Origin: DTFZ01 sp050260375
GTDB lineage: Bacteria; Bacillota; Clostridia; Christensenellales; SZUA-584
Direction of reading: 5' to 3'
Assembly: GCA_050260375.1 (NCBI GenBank)
Contig: JBLNCA010000027.1
Location: 1-45,374, forward strand
DNA length: 45,374 nucleotides
Shown: positions 1 through 7,574 of the stretch, piece by piece
Layout: each line of letters begins with the position of its first letter
Numbering within the stretch: position 1 is the stretch's first letter
Notes under the pieces: generated by a model
Databases searched by the model: none
The model's input: the letters and a program-made list of their open reading frames with translations, nothing else
What the model was told of the DNA's origin: nothing
Program-made: the position numbers and the translations under genes

Positions 1-117
1 TCCGGCTTCCTTCAGATTCCACCTCACGATGGACACCCTTGCCTTTGGCTAACGGTTGGTGCTATCAACCCCCGTAACGGACTTTCACCGTCAAGGTCGC
101 GCGCATGCCGCGCGCAC
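1..117 (-). mobile_element. Group IIC intron, 5' end (domain I), runs off the left edge
   Basis: Read on the minus strand, the intron starts at 117 with the canonical GUGCG and continues through a GC-rich stem, a segment ending GTGAAAGTCCG and the domain I segment GGAATCTGAAGGAAGCC. I recognise these as the 5' part of bacterial class C introns. It begins just after the T-run of the tRNA-Thr terminator, the known preferred target of class C introns. The maturase gene and the 3' half lie outside the window. Confidence 0.85.
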
Positions 118-119
118 AA

Positions 120-158
120 AAGTAAAAAGTCCGCAAGGCTCCCTTGCCAAGCGGACTT
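120..158 (-). terminator. Rho-independent terminator of tRNA-Thr; intron target site
   Basis: On the minus strand an AAGTCCGC stem pairs with GCGGACTT (151-158 with 127-134). An inner CAAGG/CCTTG stem lies between them and TTTTTACTTTT follows. It lies directly downstream of tRNA-Thr, and the group IIC intron begins right after the T-run. Confidence 0.85.
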
Positions 159-234
159 TGGAGCCGCTAAACGGATTCGAACCGTTGACCCCATCCTTAC
201 CATGGATGTGCTCTACCTGCTGAGCTATAGCGGC
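159..234 (-). tRNA. tRNA-Thr (anticodon GGT)
   Basis: The 76-nt minus-strand gene folds as a standard cloverleaf. The acceptor stem is GCCGCTA/TAGCGGC, the D arm holds AGCTCAGCAGGTAGAGCA, and the anticodon stem CATCC/GGATG encloses ATGGTAA, giving anticodon GGT (threonine ACC/ACU). The T arm is ACGGTTCGAATCCGT. The CCA end is encoded. It has its own promoter and terminator, so it is a monocistronic tRNA unit. Confidence 0.96.
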
Positions 235-268
235 ATATCAGCGCCTTTTCAAAGACACTGCGAGTGTT

Positions 269-297
269 ATTATAATGTATCGCCATTGCGATTTCAA
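269..297 (-). promoter_or_regulatory. Sigma-A promoter of tRNA-Thr
   Basis: On the minus strand TTGAAA (292-297) is separated by 17 nt from TATAAT (269-274), about 35 nt before the tRNA. The -35 box overlaps the stop codon of the upstream transporter gene. Confidence 0.75.
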
Positions 298-1459
298 GTG
301 TTTTGTTGAGCGCCGCGCTCCCGCCTGTCTTTAAGGAAAAGCATTCCTGCCATTGTGGCGGCACAAGCCACAGCTACCAAAAACACCGGAGTAAAGTCCG
401 CGCCGGTTATAAATGCTCCTGCGACTATCGGCATTACAGCGCCGCCAATCCCTCCTACGGATATCATCACGTTGGATACGGTGCCTGCGCTATGCGGATA
501 CCTTTTAGCTGCCATGTGTCCATAATAAGCGGCCAGCACGGCCCGCAGAACACTCCCAGCGCGCAAAAAGCGGCCGTTTTAATGGGCGTTGCAGGAACGA
601 GCAGCGCAACGCCAACACTAGCCGCGATACCGGCTGCACAGCCTATTATTACTTCCTTATGCCTGCGTTTTATAACGCCAAGCAGCATCCTCGTAGGTAT
701 CATGCCCGCCCAGAAGAGGCTTAAAGACAGCGCGCTGTATTCGGGCGCATTAAGCGTAAGCTTGAAAAAGCTGTCGGTAAAGAACGATACCAGCTCTTCG
801 GTGGCCACATACATAGCTATAGCCACCGACATAAAAACGAAAACCCCGTGTTTGAAGAACTTAAGTGCTGCGCCAGCGCCCGCTTCTTTTACACCCTTTA
901 CGTCTTTTAGCTGTTTCGCTGCAATGAAAAGCATAAACAGCACGAAAAATATACTGGAAACCATACCGAACAGCGCGTTGTATTTCCAGCCCGCGTCCAT
1001 GAGCGCCTGGCATAAAAACGGCGAAGCGACTGCGCCAAGGCTGAACGCGGCTTGCGACATGCCAAGATGCAATGTCGAATGCTCGCTGAATTCCACGCCC
1101 AGCGTTGCCGTCAGCGTGCCTTCGGTAACGCTGAATCCTGCTCCTATAAACACAATACCTATTATGAAAAAGGCAAGCCCTTGCGTCACGCTTACAAGAA
1201 AAGTACCGAATATTATAAGCGGCATCGATATCATAACAACGCCCCGCCGTCCTATCTTTTCGCACAATGTGCCCAAAAACAGCGGAGGCAGGCAAAGCCC
1301 CGCAAACTGCAGCGCAACTATCGCGCCCATCATAAAGCTGGACAGCTTAAGCGTCTGCGATATGCTCAGCAGCGAGATCTGGTATATTGAGAGATAGAAG
1401 CCGCACATACCTATTATAGTATACGCGGCGGGTATAATGAGCTTATGCCGTATGTCCAT
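294..1459 (-). pseudogene. MFS transporter, frameshifted
   Basis: This is a major facilitator superfamily permease of about 388 codons, interrupted by one frameshift. The first frame starts at ATG 1459 behind an AAGGAAGC ribosome site and runs through about 10 hydrophobic segments. It includes the loop-2/3 motif GTLCEKIGRRG typical of MFS proteins. Near 510-520 it passes out of frame into ...DTWQLKGIRI. The next frame supplies the missing C-terminus (MAAKRYPHSAGTVSNVM, two more membrane segments and a basic tail ending at TGA 294). Restoring one base after GACACA rejoins the frames. An upstream ATG at 1552 lies in the promoter -35 box and is unlikely. The substrate cannot be told. It may be a true pseudogene or a sequencing error; the rest of the protein looks undecayed, which favours a recent change or an error. 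Confidence 0.8.
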
Positions 1460-1523
1460 GATGCTTCCTTTTTCTGATAAAGCCGTATTATATGCTTTTT
1501 TAAACTGCAGCGTAGTCTGAATC

Positions 1524-1552
1524 ATTGTATATGAAAAACAAACGTTATGCAA
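1524..1552 (-). promoter_or_regulatory. Sigma-A promoter of the MFS gene
   Basis: On the minus strand TTGCAT (1547-1552) is followed after 17 nt by TACAAT (1524-1529), about 65 nt ahead of the chosen ATG at 1459. Its position rules out translation from the farther upstream ATG at 1552. Confidence 0.55.
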
Positions 1553-1670
1553 TCAGTGCGGGCTTTATAAGCGCAGCATAGAAAAGCCTTGCGGTTCAAT
1601 GTAACAATTAAAGTCTTTACTGTCTTGTATTTGGACATTTGCATTTTTATTATATCTATTATTTGCATTC

Positions 1671-1698
1671 TTGACTTTTAAGGATACAATGTTATAAT
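1671..1698 (+). promoter_or_regulatory. Sigma-A promoter of tRNA-Leu
   Basis: TTGACT (1671-1676) and TATAAT (1693-1698) are separated by 16 nt, 29 nt before the first base of tRNA-Leu. Confidence 0.75.
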
Positions 1699-1727
1699 TA
1701 CATTTGCGTCACGTAAAAATCATACAT

Positions 1728-1811
1728 GCGGTCGTGGCGGAACTGGCAGACGCGTACGTTTGAGGGGCGTATGGTAATACCGTATGGGTTCAAGTCCCAT
1801 CGACCGCACCA
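1728..1811 (+). tRNA. tRNA-Leu (anticodon GAG)
   Basis: This is an 84-nt class II tRNA. The acceptor stem is GCGGTCG/CGACCGC with encoded ACCA. The anticodon stem TACGT/GCGTA holds the loop TTGAGGG, giving anticodon GAG (leucine CUU/CUC). A long variable arm (about TGGTAATACC) and a T arm TGGGTTCAAGTCCCA follow. Its 3' end (1792-1812) is copied downstream at 2170-2190 and in part at 1937-1948, as described under the repeat array. Confidence 0.96.
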
Positions 1812-1812
1812 T

Positions 1813-1854
1813 AAATTCAGGTGGTCATACGTAGTATGACTGCCTGAATTTTTA
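1813..1854 (+). terminator. Terminator of tRNA-Leu
   Basis: An almost perfect long hairpin starts with AATTCAGG, continues with GGTCATAC, has a GTA loop, and returns with GTATGAC and CCTGAATT followed by TTT. It begins 2 nt after the encoded CCA. Confidence 0.85.
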
Positions 1855-1946
1855 TTGTGATAGTATGGGACTTGAAGCGAGCCCTCCGCTGCCAGTGGCA
1901 GATGAAGGAGGGCGAGACGGCCTGAAAGGAAGTCGGCGACCGCACC

Positions 1947-1993
1947 ATATACAAAAGGGGCTGTGCTTGTCACAGTCCCTTTTGTATATTATT
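1947..1993 (+). terminator. Repeat-borne terminator hairpin, copy 1
   Basis: ATATACAAAAGGG pairs with CCCTTTTGTATAT, with an inner CTGTG/CACAG stem, immediately after the CGACCGCACCA copy of the tRNA end. An identical hairpin follows the next copy. Confidence 0.7.
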
Positions 1994-2188
1994 GTGACTG
2001 AAGGGACTTGAAGCGAGCAACGCGCGCCAGTGGAACCGGAGGTGAGCGCGCCCAGTGGGCGATGAAGCGAACCGTGGGTTCTGTGAGCAAAGGGCGAGAG
2101 CGAACGTTGTGAAGCACGAGCCCTACTGCGAACAGAGGATGATGAAGCGCTGCGAGACGGCCCGGAGGGAAGTCCCATCGACCGCACC

Positions 2189-2235
2189 ATATACAAAAGG
2201 GGCTGTGCTTGTCACAGTCCCTTTTGTATATTATT
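2189..2235 (+). terminator. Repeat-borne terminator hairpin, copy 2
   Basis: This hairpin is identical to the one at 1947-1993, displaced by 242 nt. It directly follows the full 21-bp copy of the tRNA-Leu 3' end at 2170-2190. Confidence 0.7.
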
Positions 2236-2606
2236 GTGACTGAAGGGATTTGAAGTGCATGAAGCGTTAAGAAAACGCCATCTGTATGGCGTTTTTAGCT
2301 GAATGCCGCTGCCAGTGGAACCGGAGGTGAGCGCGCCAGTGGAACCGGAGGTGAGCGCGCCCAGTGGGCGATGAAGCGAACCGTAGGTTCTGTGAGCAAA
2401 GGGCGAGAGCGAACGTGTGAAGCACGAGCCCTATTGCGAACAGAGGATGATGAAGCGAACCGTAGGTTCTGTGAGCTAAGGGCGAGAGCGAACGTTGTGA
2501 AGCACGAGCCCTATTGCGAACAGGGGATGATGAAGCGCTGCGAGGCCCTTTAGGGAAATCGGCAGCCGCATCAAAAATACGGCTATACGCCCGGCTGATT
2601 ATGTAT

Positions 2607-3314
2607 TTACGCTATATCGCTGTAAAAGCAATAGCCGCTAGATCTGCTTTTCTTTACATTGTACATCGCAAGGTCGGATTTCTGAAGTAGCTTTTCCGGG
2701 TCGTCGCCGTCAGCCGGGTAGACGCTTATGCCTATGCTGACGCCTGTCTTATAATACCTTCCTTTAATAACAATGGATCTTTTCATAACGGAGATGATTT
2801 TTTCAGCTATGAGCGCGAGCTCGGAATGATCGCTGATGCCGGGTATCAGTATCGCGAATTCGTCGCCACCTATTCGTGCAACGATATCGTCTTTCCTGAC
2901 ACAGGAAAGAAGCCGCTTGGCGGTTTCCTTGAGCACTGTGTCGCCCGCTTCATGCCCGAATCTGTCGTTTATCGGTTTGAAGTCGTCAAGATCGGCATAT
3001 ATAAGCGCTCCGCCTGCAGTTTTTCGCCTGCCTTCCGCCAGCACCCGCTCCATCTGCTCATACAGAAATATCCTGTTCTTGAGCCCGGTCAATATATCGT
3101 GGTGCGCGAGGTTGCGGTATCGCGTCTCGGATTCCCGTATCAGCTCCCTTGACCGCTCAAGCTCCGAGTTTCTCACTTTAAGCGCGTTTGAATGCGTCTC
3201 CAGCGCTTCTTCCAATATCGCCCTGTTGTCTTCGGCTCTTGCCAGCTTTTGTTTCAATATGCGGTTTTCCCGTTCCAGCTCGGCTATGCGCATTTCGTAC
3301 TCTGATATGTCCAT
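2607..3314 (-). CDS. GGDEF diguanylate cyclase with N-terminal coiled coil
   Basis: This 235-residue protein would make cyclic di-GMP from two GTP. Residues 1-65 form a heptad-like coiled coil rich in Glu, Arg and Leu. Residues 66-235 are a GGDEF domain with an intact GGDEF active site at 149-153. An RxxD inhibitory site (140-143) lies five residues before it, so product feedback is likely. No membrane segment is visible, so it is probably cytosolic. It sits 10 nt downstream of the FIST-domain gene and is almost certainly co-transcribed with it; FIST domains sense small ligands, so the pair may couple a metabolite signal to c-di-GMP. The signal is unknown. Confidence 0.9.
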   Translation of the reverse strand: MDISEYEMRIAELERENRILKQKLARAEDNRAILEEALETHSNALKVRNSELERSRELIRESETRYRNLAHHDILTGLKNRIFLYEQMERVLAEGRRKTAGGALIYADLDDFKPINDRFGHEAGDTVLKETAKRLLSCVRKDDIVARIGGDEFAILIPGISDHSELALIAEKIISVMKRSIVIKGRYYKTGVSIGISVYPADGDDPEKLLQKSDLAMYNVKKSRSSGYCFYSDIA

Positions 3315-3324
3315 TTTACAGCCG

Positions 3325-4482
3325 TCAACGACCTCCTATAAGCAATGTAACGAATGTTGTACCATGAAACAACGGCTTGCCGCCTCTTTTAAGAGGGCAA
3401 AACTCGCCGTACGAATAAAAACCGCAAAACGGGATGTTATCAAGCATACGCTTCGCCGTTTTCGTTTCTTTTACGACTTGCCGCCCCATTATCATTTTTC
3501 GCCCTGCGCAGGAGAAGAACAGCGCCGCGCAAGGCTTTCCGGGAAAGCTCTCGACGGCCGCGAGTATCGATTTCGTGCAGGAATCCACGCAGCTGTTCCT
3601 ATCCGCCGTTCCTATCTGCACCATCGCCCCTTTTTCGACAACGCCGTTGAGCGTTACGCTGCCCGTATGCTCGTCGCTGAAGGGAGCGCTCCTCACATAA
3701 AAGCCCTCGCGGCCTTCTTCGTATATCGCAAGGCAATAGTTGAGGAACAAGCTATGTTTATCGCCTATATATCTTCGAAAATAATCGAGCGCCGGTTTGC
3801 CTCCTATACGGTATATCACGTTCTTTTTCGAGGACGTTATCCTTTCCTTTTCGCCCATAGGGGCGTGCCCTCCCAGTACGCCGAACGAATACTCGACGGC
3901 GCCCGCGAACAGCAGCAGCACGACGCTGTCCGTCAGCACTTCGTCGTTGAAGAACTGGTATGTAGTCCTAAGCTTTGAATGCGCCGCCGAAGCCGCGCCT
4001 ATAAGCGGAAAGCTCTCTCCCAGCACTTCCTCCATCCCCGAGCTCACGTCCGAAACGCCGGCGTTAAGCGGGTCTGATATTATTATCGCAAAGCGTTCTT
4101 CACCGGCGCATTTACTTAGGCTTTCCAGAGCGCTCCGCGCTGCGCTGCGGCCCGCGCTTTTACCGTTGCGGCTCATTTCCCTTCCGGCTCCCGCGCTTAT
4201 CTCGGCGGTATCCGAAGCGAACGCCATCAAAACTACCGAGTCTTCGGTAAAGCCGTATACGGAGGATATCTCGCCGTCGGTTGTACATCCCGCTATCTGT
4301 ATTCCGGGAAACGCTTCCCTGATATTTAAAAGTATATACGCATGATCAAAGTCAGGCGAGCAGAAAAGTAAACCTGCCTGCGGTTTTGCGTCGCCTAAGG
4401 CTCTTTTTACCTGGTCTATTACATCCTCTACGGCTGCGCTTGCCAGCGGGTCTTCGCTTTGCCCTATGCCTACCGTAAACAT
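3325..4482 (-). CDS. FIST (N and C) sensory domain protein
   Basis: This 385-residue protein has the FIST_N (about 30-215) and FIST_C (about 220-365) layout, including the CTTDGEI segment and the C-terminal motif GFYSYGEFCP followed by FHGTTFV. FIST proteins are proposed small-molecule (amino-acid-like) sensors. No kinase or membrane domain is attached, so the output is probably the GGDEF cyclase encoded next. I chose ATG 4482 because a GGTGA ribosome site lies 4 nt before it; the GTG directly upstream (4485) is too close to that site. Ligand and partner are inferred from family and context only. Confidence 0.85.
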   Translation of the reverse strand: MFTVGIGQSEDPLASAAVEDVIDQVKRALGDAKPQAGLLFCSPDFDHAYILLNIREAFPGIQIAGCTTDGEISSVYGFTEDSVVLMAFASDTAEISAGAGREMSRNGKSAGRSAARSALESLSKCAGEERFAIIISDPLNAGVSDVSSGMEEVLGESFPLIGAASAAHSKLRTTYQFFNDEVLTDSVVLLLFAGAVEYSFGVLGGHAPMGEKERITSSKKNVIYRIGGKPALDYFRRYIGDKHSLFLNYCLAIYEEGREGFYVRSAPFSDEHTGSVTLNGVVEKGAMVQIGTADRNSCVDSCTKSILAAVESFPGKPCAALFFSCAGRKMIMGRQVVKETKTAKRMLDNIPFCGFYSYGEFCPLKRGGKPLFHGTTFVTLLIGGR

Positions 4483-4702
4483 CACTTCACCCGCTTATCA
4501 ATGAAATAGAAAACATGACCGCTTTTCATATAAAAGCAGGCCTTTTACATTTACTGCCATATGTACGGTAAAATATATATACTTAAAACTGAAATCTATT
4601 GAATCGGCAAAAGCGTATTTATTTACGCCGTTCAGCCGATAGAGATCGTAAAACGCTTAAAGCATCGAAAGGCAGCGGGGCTTGAAGCAAGCAAGCGCCT
4701 TC

Positions 4703-5051
4703 TTACGAGAGGTGCCTGTGCCAGCGCTTTATATCGGCATCCCCTAGGCACCGCATGATAAACGCTGCCGCGCGCTTTTTTACATCAACAAATTCCTCTG
4801 CAGCTTCCAGCGCCAGTATCGCGCAATGCAGCTGTGCCAGCCTCTCTGCCCTCGGCTTCAACATACTCGAACACTTGCGGCACATCGACTCCGGCTTCTT
4901 TTAGCGCTTTCGTTACATCAATCTCCGTTTGCAGAAGCGCCCGGTCTTCCGGATTACGAAGCGCCCGCAGCACTTTGCTTTCATCTATCTCATAGATTTC
5001 CGCCTGTGCTCCGAAGGCCAGCATCTTCATATTTTTCAGGTTATATTCCAT
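4703..5051 (-). pseudogene. Aminoglycoside-phosphotransferase-family kinase remnant
   Basis: From ATG 5051 the frame reads MKMLAFGAQAEIYEIDESKVLR, then ...TKALKEAGVDVPQVFEYVEAEGR. This resembles the N-lobe start of APH-type phosphotransferases, with a glycine loop and the helix that precedes the hinge. Near 4860 the reading continues in another frame as ERLAQLHCAILALEAAEEFVDVKKRAA, which resembles the next part of the same family. The segment between them (the VMERI-type hinge) and the whole C-lobe with catalytic HGD are missing. So it is an internally deleted, frameshifted and truncated relic with no expected function. It separates two divergent signalling operons. Confidence 0.6.
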
Positions 5052-5276
5052 ATAAACTTTCTGGTTATATGTTATTATAGCACATTTTATACGTGCATAT
5101 AGCATATTTATAGCTTCATGCCAAAACATACATAAAAACAATGATTTTTGGCTAAATAACCGGTTTCATATATATTCAATGTGTTTATAAAAAATGTACA
5201 TAATTCTTTAGACACATCTTATAACTGCATTTGAGTTGGCATCCATGTGTAAAACAATATTAATAATGGTGGTAGT

Positions 5277-5639
5277 ATGCGGATATTAATTGTGGACGAT
5301 TCTTCTTTCGCACAGCATTTTACAAAAAAAGTAATACTTGACGCCTTCCCACATGCGGAACTTATTTTCGCAAGCAGCGGTGAGCAAGGCTACGAGGCAT
5401 ACATAAATTCGAGGCCCGATTACGTTATTACAGATCTGCTGATGCCGGGTATAGGCGGAAAAGCGATGATAGAGCGTATCCGCAAGGCGGACCGTATGAG
5501 CAAGATAATTGTGCTGTCCTCCGATATACAGCGCGCGGTAAAGGAAGAGATAGCAAAGCTCGGAGCGCTTTATTTCATAAACAAGCCGCTTACTGCAGAC
5601 AACGGCAAATTCCTTATAGCGCTTTTGGGAGGTAAATAG
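5277..5639 (+). CDS. CheY-like stand-alone response regulator receiver
   Basis: This 120-residue single-domain receiver has the full active site: acidic pair D8/D9, phospho-acceptor D53 in VITDLLMPG, S81/S82 in the switch position and K103 before Pro. There is no output domain, so it must act by protein contact, as CheY does. The next gene is a CheC-like phosphatase 0 nt downstream (stop then ATG), and the one after is a PAS-GGDEF cyclase. A phosphate-removing partner and a c-di-GMP output thus share its operon. The cognate kinase is not in the window. Its ribosome site is a modest GGTGG. Confidence 0.9.
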   Translation: MRILIVDDSSFAQHFTKKVILDAFPHAELIFASSGEQGYEAYINSRPDYVITDLLMPGIGGKAMIERIRKADRMSKIIVLSSDIQRAVKEEIAKLGALYFINKPLTADNGKFLIALLGGK

Positions 5640-6263
5640 ATGCTTTCTCCTCTTGAAAAAGACGCTCTTACTGAGATACTTAACGTACAGCTCGGAATGT
5701 CTTCCTGCCTGCTCTCCGAAATGGTAGGCCAGAAGATTATACTTTCCGTTCCCGAAGTGGATTTGAAAAAAGGGGCGGAATTAAACTCCTCCGTTCTTAA
5801 AAAAGGCGGGCTGTTTGACGCCGGCAATTATGTGATAACGTCGGTAGCGTTCGGCAAGGAATTTCAGGGCAACGCGCTTATTGTCTTCCCGCAGGACAAA
5901 GCTACCGTGCTCGTAAAAGCGTGCCTTGGCGAACAGACGGACGGCGGCGCAGGCGCCGGGCTTACAAGCCTCGACGCCGACGTGATAAAAGAGATATCCA
6001 ACATAATACTGAACTCGATAGTCGGCGAGTTCGGCAATCTTCTCGGCACGAAGCTGGAATATACGTCTTTCGAGCTGAACTACTCTGCGGACGGGCTTGA
6101 CAACCACAAGTTTATACCCGAAAACTCGCACGTTTTAATGCTTTACACTTCGTTCCTGCTGACCAAAAGCCAGATAAGAGGAGTAATATTCGTAGCGCTG
6201 TCTGCGTCGTCATTTGACATGCTTCTTGATAAAATAAACGTTATGTTGAAGGATATCGTATGA
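5640..6263 (+). CDS. CheC-family phosphatase-like protein
   Basis: This 207-residue protein has two CheC signature helices of the form D-x3-E-x2-N: D8/E12/N15 and D114/E118/N121. Both acid/amide pairs needed for dephosphorylating a CheY-type receiver are present. It starts at the base after the receiver stop and overlaps the next gene by 4 nt (ATGA), so the three are translationally coupled. Its natural target is likely the receiver encoded just upstream. No chemotaxis receptors, CheA or CheW are nearby, so this may be a signalling cassette outside motility. Length fits CheC/CheX-type proteins. Confidence 0.85.
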   Translation: MLSPLEKDALTEILNVQLGMSSCLLSEMVGQKIILSVPEVDLKKGAELNSSVLKKGGLFDAGNYVITSVAFGKEFQGNALIVFPQDKATVLVKACLGEQTDGGAGAGLTSLDADVIKEISNIILNSIVGEFGNLLGTKLEYTSFELNYSADGLDNHKFIPENSHVLMLYTSFLLTKSQIRGVIFVALSASSFDMLLDKINVMLKDIV

Positions 6264-7240
6264 TCGACTGGAAACAGCAGGTGCTTGACAACATAGGCAC
6301 CGGTATAATCGTCGTGGATTCTTCACAGCGCGTAATATACTGGAACAAGGAAATGGAGCGGCTGAGCGAGATAACGTCGGGCGACGCCGTAGGCAGAGAG
6401 CTTCACCGCATCTGCCCCAAGTTCGCGGAAAGCAGGTACCAGGACATACTCAAAAACGTTTTTGTCGCGGGCCAGAGCCGTTTTTGTTCGTGCGCTCTGC
6501 ACAAACATTTCGTGCTGCCTAAAAGCAATTCAAAAGACGCCGATATAGTGCGCCAAAACCTTGTTGTAGAGCCAATATGGAACCACAACAGCGTCGAGTA
6601 CGCGTTTTTGCATATTGCGGACATAACCGAGCATACGACGAACGAGCGCAAGCTGCGCGACCTCAACAACAAGCTGAGCGAGGGCTACAAATCAGTAAAG
6701 GCGGCCGAGCGCGCGGCAAGGGAAATAGCAAAATACGACCATCTAACCGGTCTGCTTAATCGCAGCGCGATGAAGGCCGAAGTACAGAAGCTCATAGACA
6801 GAATCAAAGAGAACAACGGAAAGCTGGCGCTGCTGTTTATAGACATCGACTGCTTTAAGAAGGTAAACGATACATATGGGCATATCGTGGGCGACGCGCT
6901 ACTCGAGCATGTCGCGGGCAGGCTGAACAGCAATACGCGGCACGGCAGGAAAAGGCGCTGCGACGTAATAGCCCGTATGGGCGGCGACGAGTTTTTAATA
7001 GCGCTCCCGGATATAAAAAACCCTGACGATATCGCCCGACTTACGGACAAGATAATGGATTTAATCAGAAAGCCTTTTTTTGTAGGCAACGATAAGCTTT
7101 GCATATCGGCCAGCATAGGCATCGCAGTGTACCCCGACGACGCCGACTCGATAGACGCGCTTATCGACCTTGCCGACAAAGCCATGTACAAGATTAAGCG
7201 CAGCGGCAAAAACGCATACTGTTTCCACAATCCCGCCTGA
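6260..7240 (+). CDS. PAS-GGDEF diguanylate cyclase
   Basis: This 326-residue protein has an N-terminal PAS domain (about 5-125; VVDSSQRVIYWNKEMERLS and ...HIADITEH), a short coiled linker (about 126-158) and a GGDEF domain (about 160-326). The active site GGDEF is at 241-245 and the inhibitory RxxD site at 232-235, so it should be active and feedback-controlled. It is soluble. The ATG overlaps the stop of the CheC-like gene by 4 nt. It converges with the cupin gene with only 4 nt between stops. A PAS-bound ligand or redox cofactor may set activity; none can be named. Confidence 0.92.
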   Translation: MIDWKQQVLDNIGTGIIVVDSSQRVIYWNKEMERLSEITSGDAVGRELHRICPKFAESRYQDILKNVFVAGQSRFCSCALHKHFVLPKSNSKDADIVRQNLVVEPIWNHNSVEYAFLHIADITEHTTNERKLRDLNNKLSEGYKSVKAAERAAREIAKYDHLTGLLNRSAMKAEVQKLIDRIKENNGKLALLFIDIDCFKKVNDTYGHIVGDALLEHVAGRLNSNTRHGRKRRCDVIARMGGDEFLIALPDIKNPDDIARLTDKIMDLIRKPFFVGNDKLCISASIGIAVYPDDADSIDALIDLADKAMYKIKRSGKNAYCFHNPA

Positions 7241-7244
7241 CCGA

Positions 7245-7574
7245 TTAAAGGTAATCCTCCCTGACCGGCGAAAACACCTCTATTGCTACCGAATCTTCCA
7301 TTATACTCGCGCCGTGCTCCGCGCCTGCGGGTATTATCCACGCGCCGCCTTCCCTTACGTCGTATTCAATACCGCCGATATTTAATTTTATATGCCCCGA
7401 TACAAGATACCCCGTCTGCTCCTGCGGGTGACTGTGGTTCGGCAGCGTGCACCCGCCCTTTAGCCTGAACTCGGTCAATAGCGTGGCGCCGCCGTGGACT
7501 AAAGTTTTGCGCTCTATGCCGGGGAGCGCGCTTACATACCCTTCGTTTGAAGCTTCTTCTGCATATCCTTGCAT
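7245..7574 (-). CDS. Small cupin domain protein
   Basis: This 109-residue single-domain cupin (cupin_2 type) has the metal-binding pattern H47-x-H49-x2-E52 within motif 1 and H87 in motif 2 (PAGAEHG). A metal-bound beta-barrel is expected. Such proteins act as small-molecule binders, isomerases or regulators, and the substrate cannot be inferred. A strong AAGGAGGG ribosome site lies 6 nt before the ATG. It is convergent with the PAS-GGDEF gene and has no operon partner. Confidence 0.8.
   Translation of the reverse strand: MQGYAEEASNEGYVSALPGIERKTLVHGGATLLTEFRLKGGCTLPNHSHPQEQTGYLVSGHIKLNIGGIEYDVREGGAWIIPAGAEHGASIMEDSVAIEVFSPVREDYL

Larger units (their letters stand above)
1855..2573 (+). repeat. 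Modular repeat array re-creating the tRNA-Leu 3' end and a terminator
   Basis: About 720 bp of structured, non-coding repeats. Just after the tRNA terminator, ATGGGACTTGAA (1865-1876) is the exact reverse complement of the tRNA T-arm sequence TTCAAGTCCCAT. A GC-rich module then ends in CGACCGCACCAT (1937-1948), a copy of the tRNA 3' end. A second module ends in a 21-bp copy of the tRNA end (2170-2190). A third ends in a decayed version, GGCAGCCGCATCA (2561-2573). The first two copies are each followed by the same hairpin terminator and by GGGA(C/T)TTGAAG. Bases 1937-2012 and 2179-2254 match over 76 bp with one difference (period 242). Inside are three 79-80 bp repeats (2061-2140, 2370-2448, 2449-2528) built of small hairpins joined by GATGAAG. 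Open frames here are not supported as genes. Confidence 0.8.

Noticed and set aside
303..1397. 364-codon plus-strand frame
   Set aside because: It is the antisense shadow of the MFS gene, with no ribosome site and no recognisable domain.
2061..2528. Possible CRISPR array
   Set aside because: The 79-80 bp repeats are nearly contiguous, without unique spacers of even length, and no cas genes are present.
1698..2553. Open frames of 60-114 codons on both strands across the tRNA-Leu tail array
   Set aside because: They run through the tRNA, terminator hairpins and tandem repeats, share no protein-like features and have no ribosome sites. The repeat structure explains them.
4610..4660. Sigma-28 or sigma-54 promoter-like words near CCGATAG and TTGGCAT (5238)
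   Set aside because: The partner boxes are missing or wrongly spaced, and on the first there is no downstream gene on that strand.
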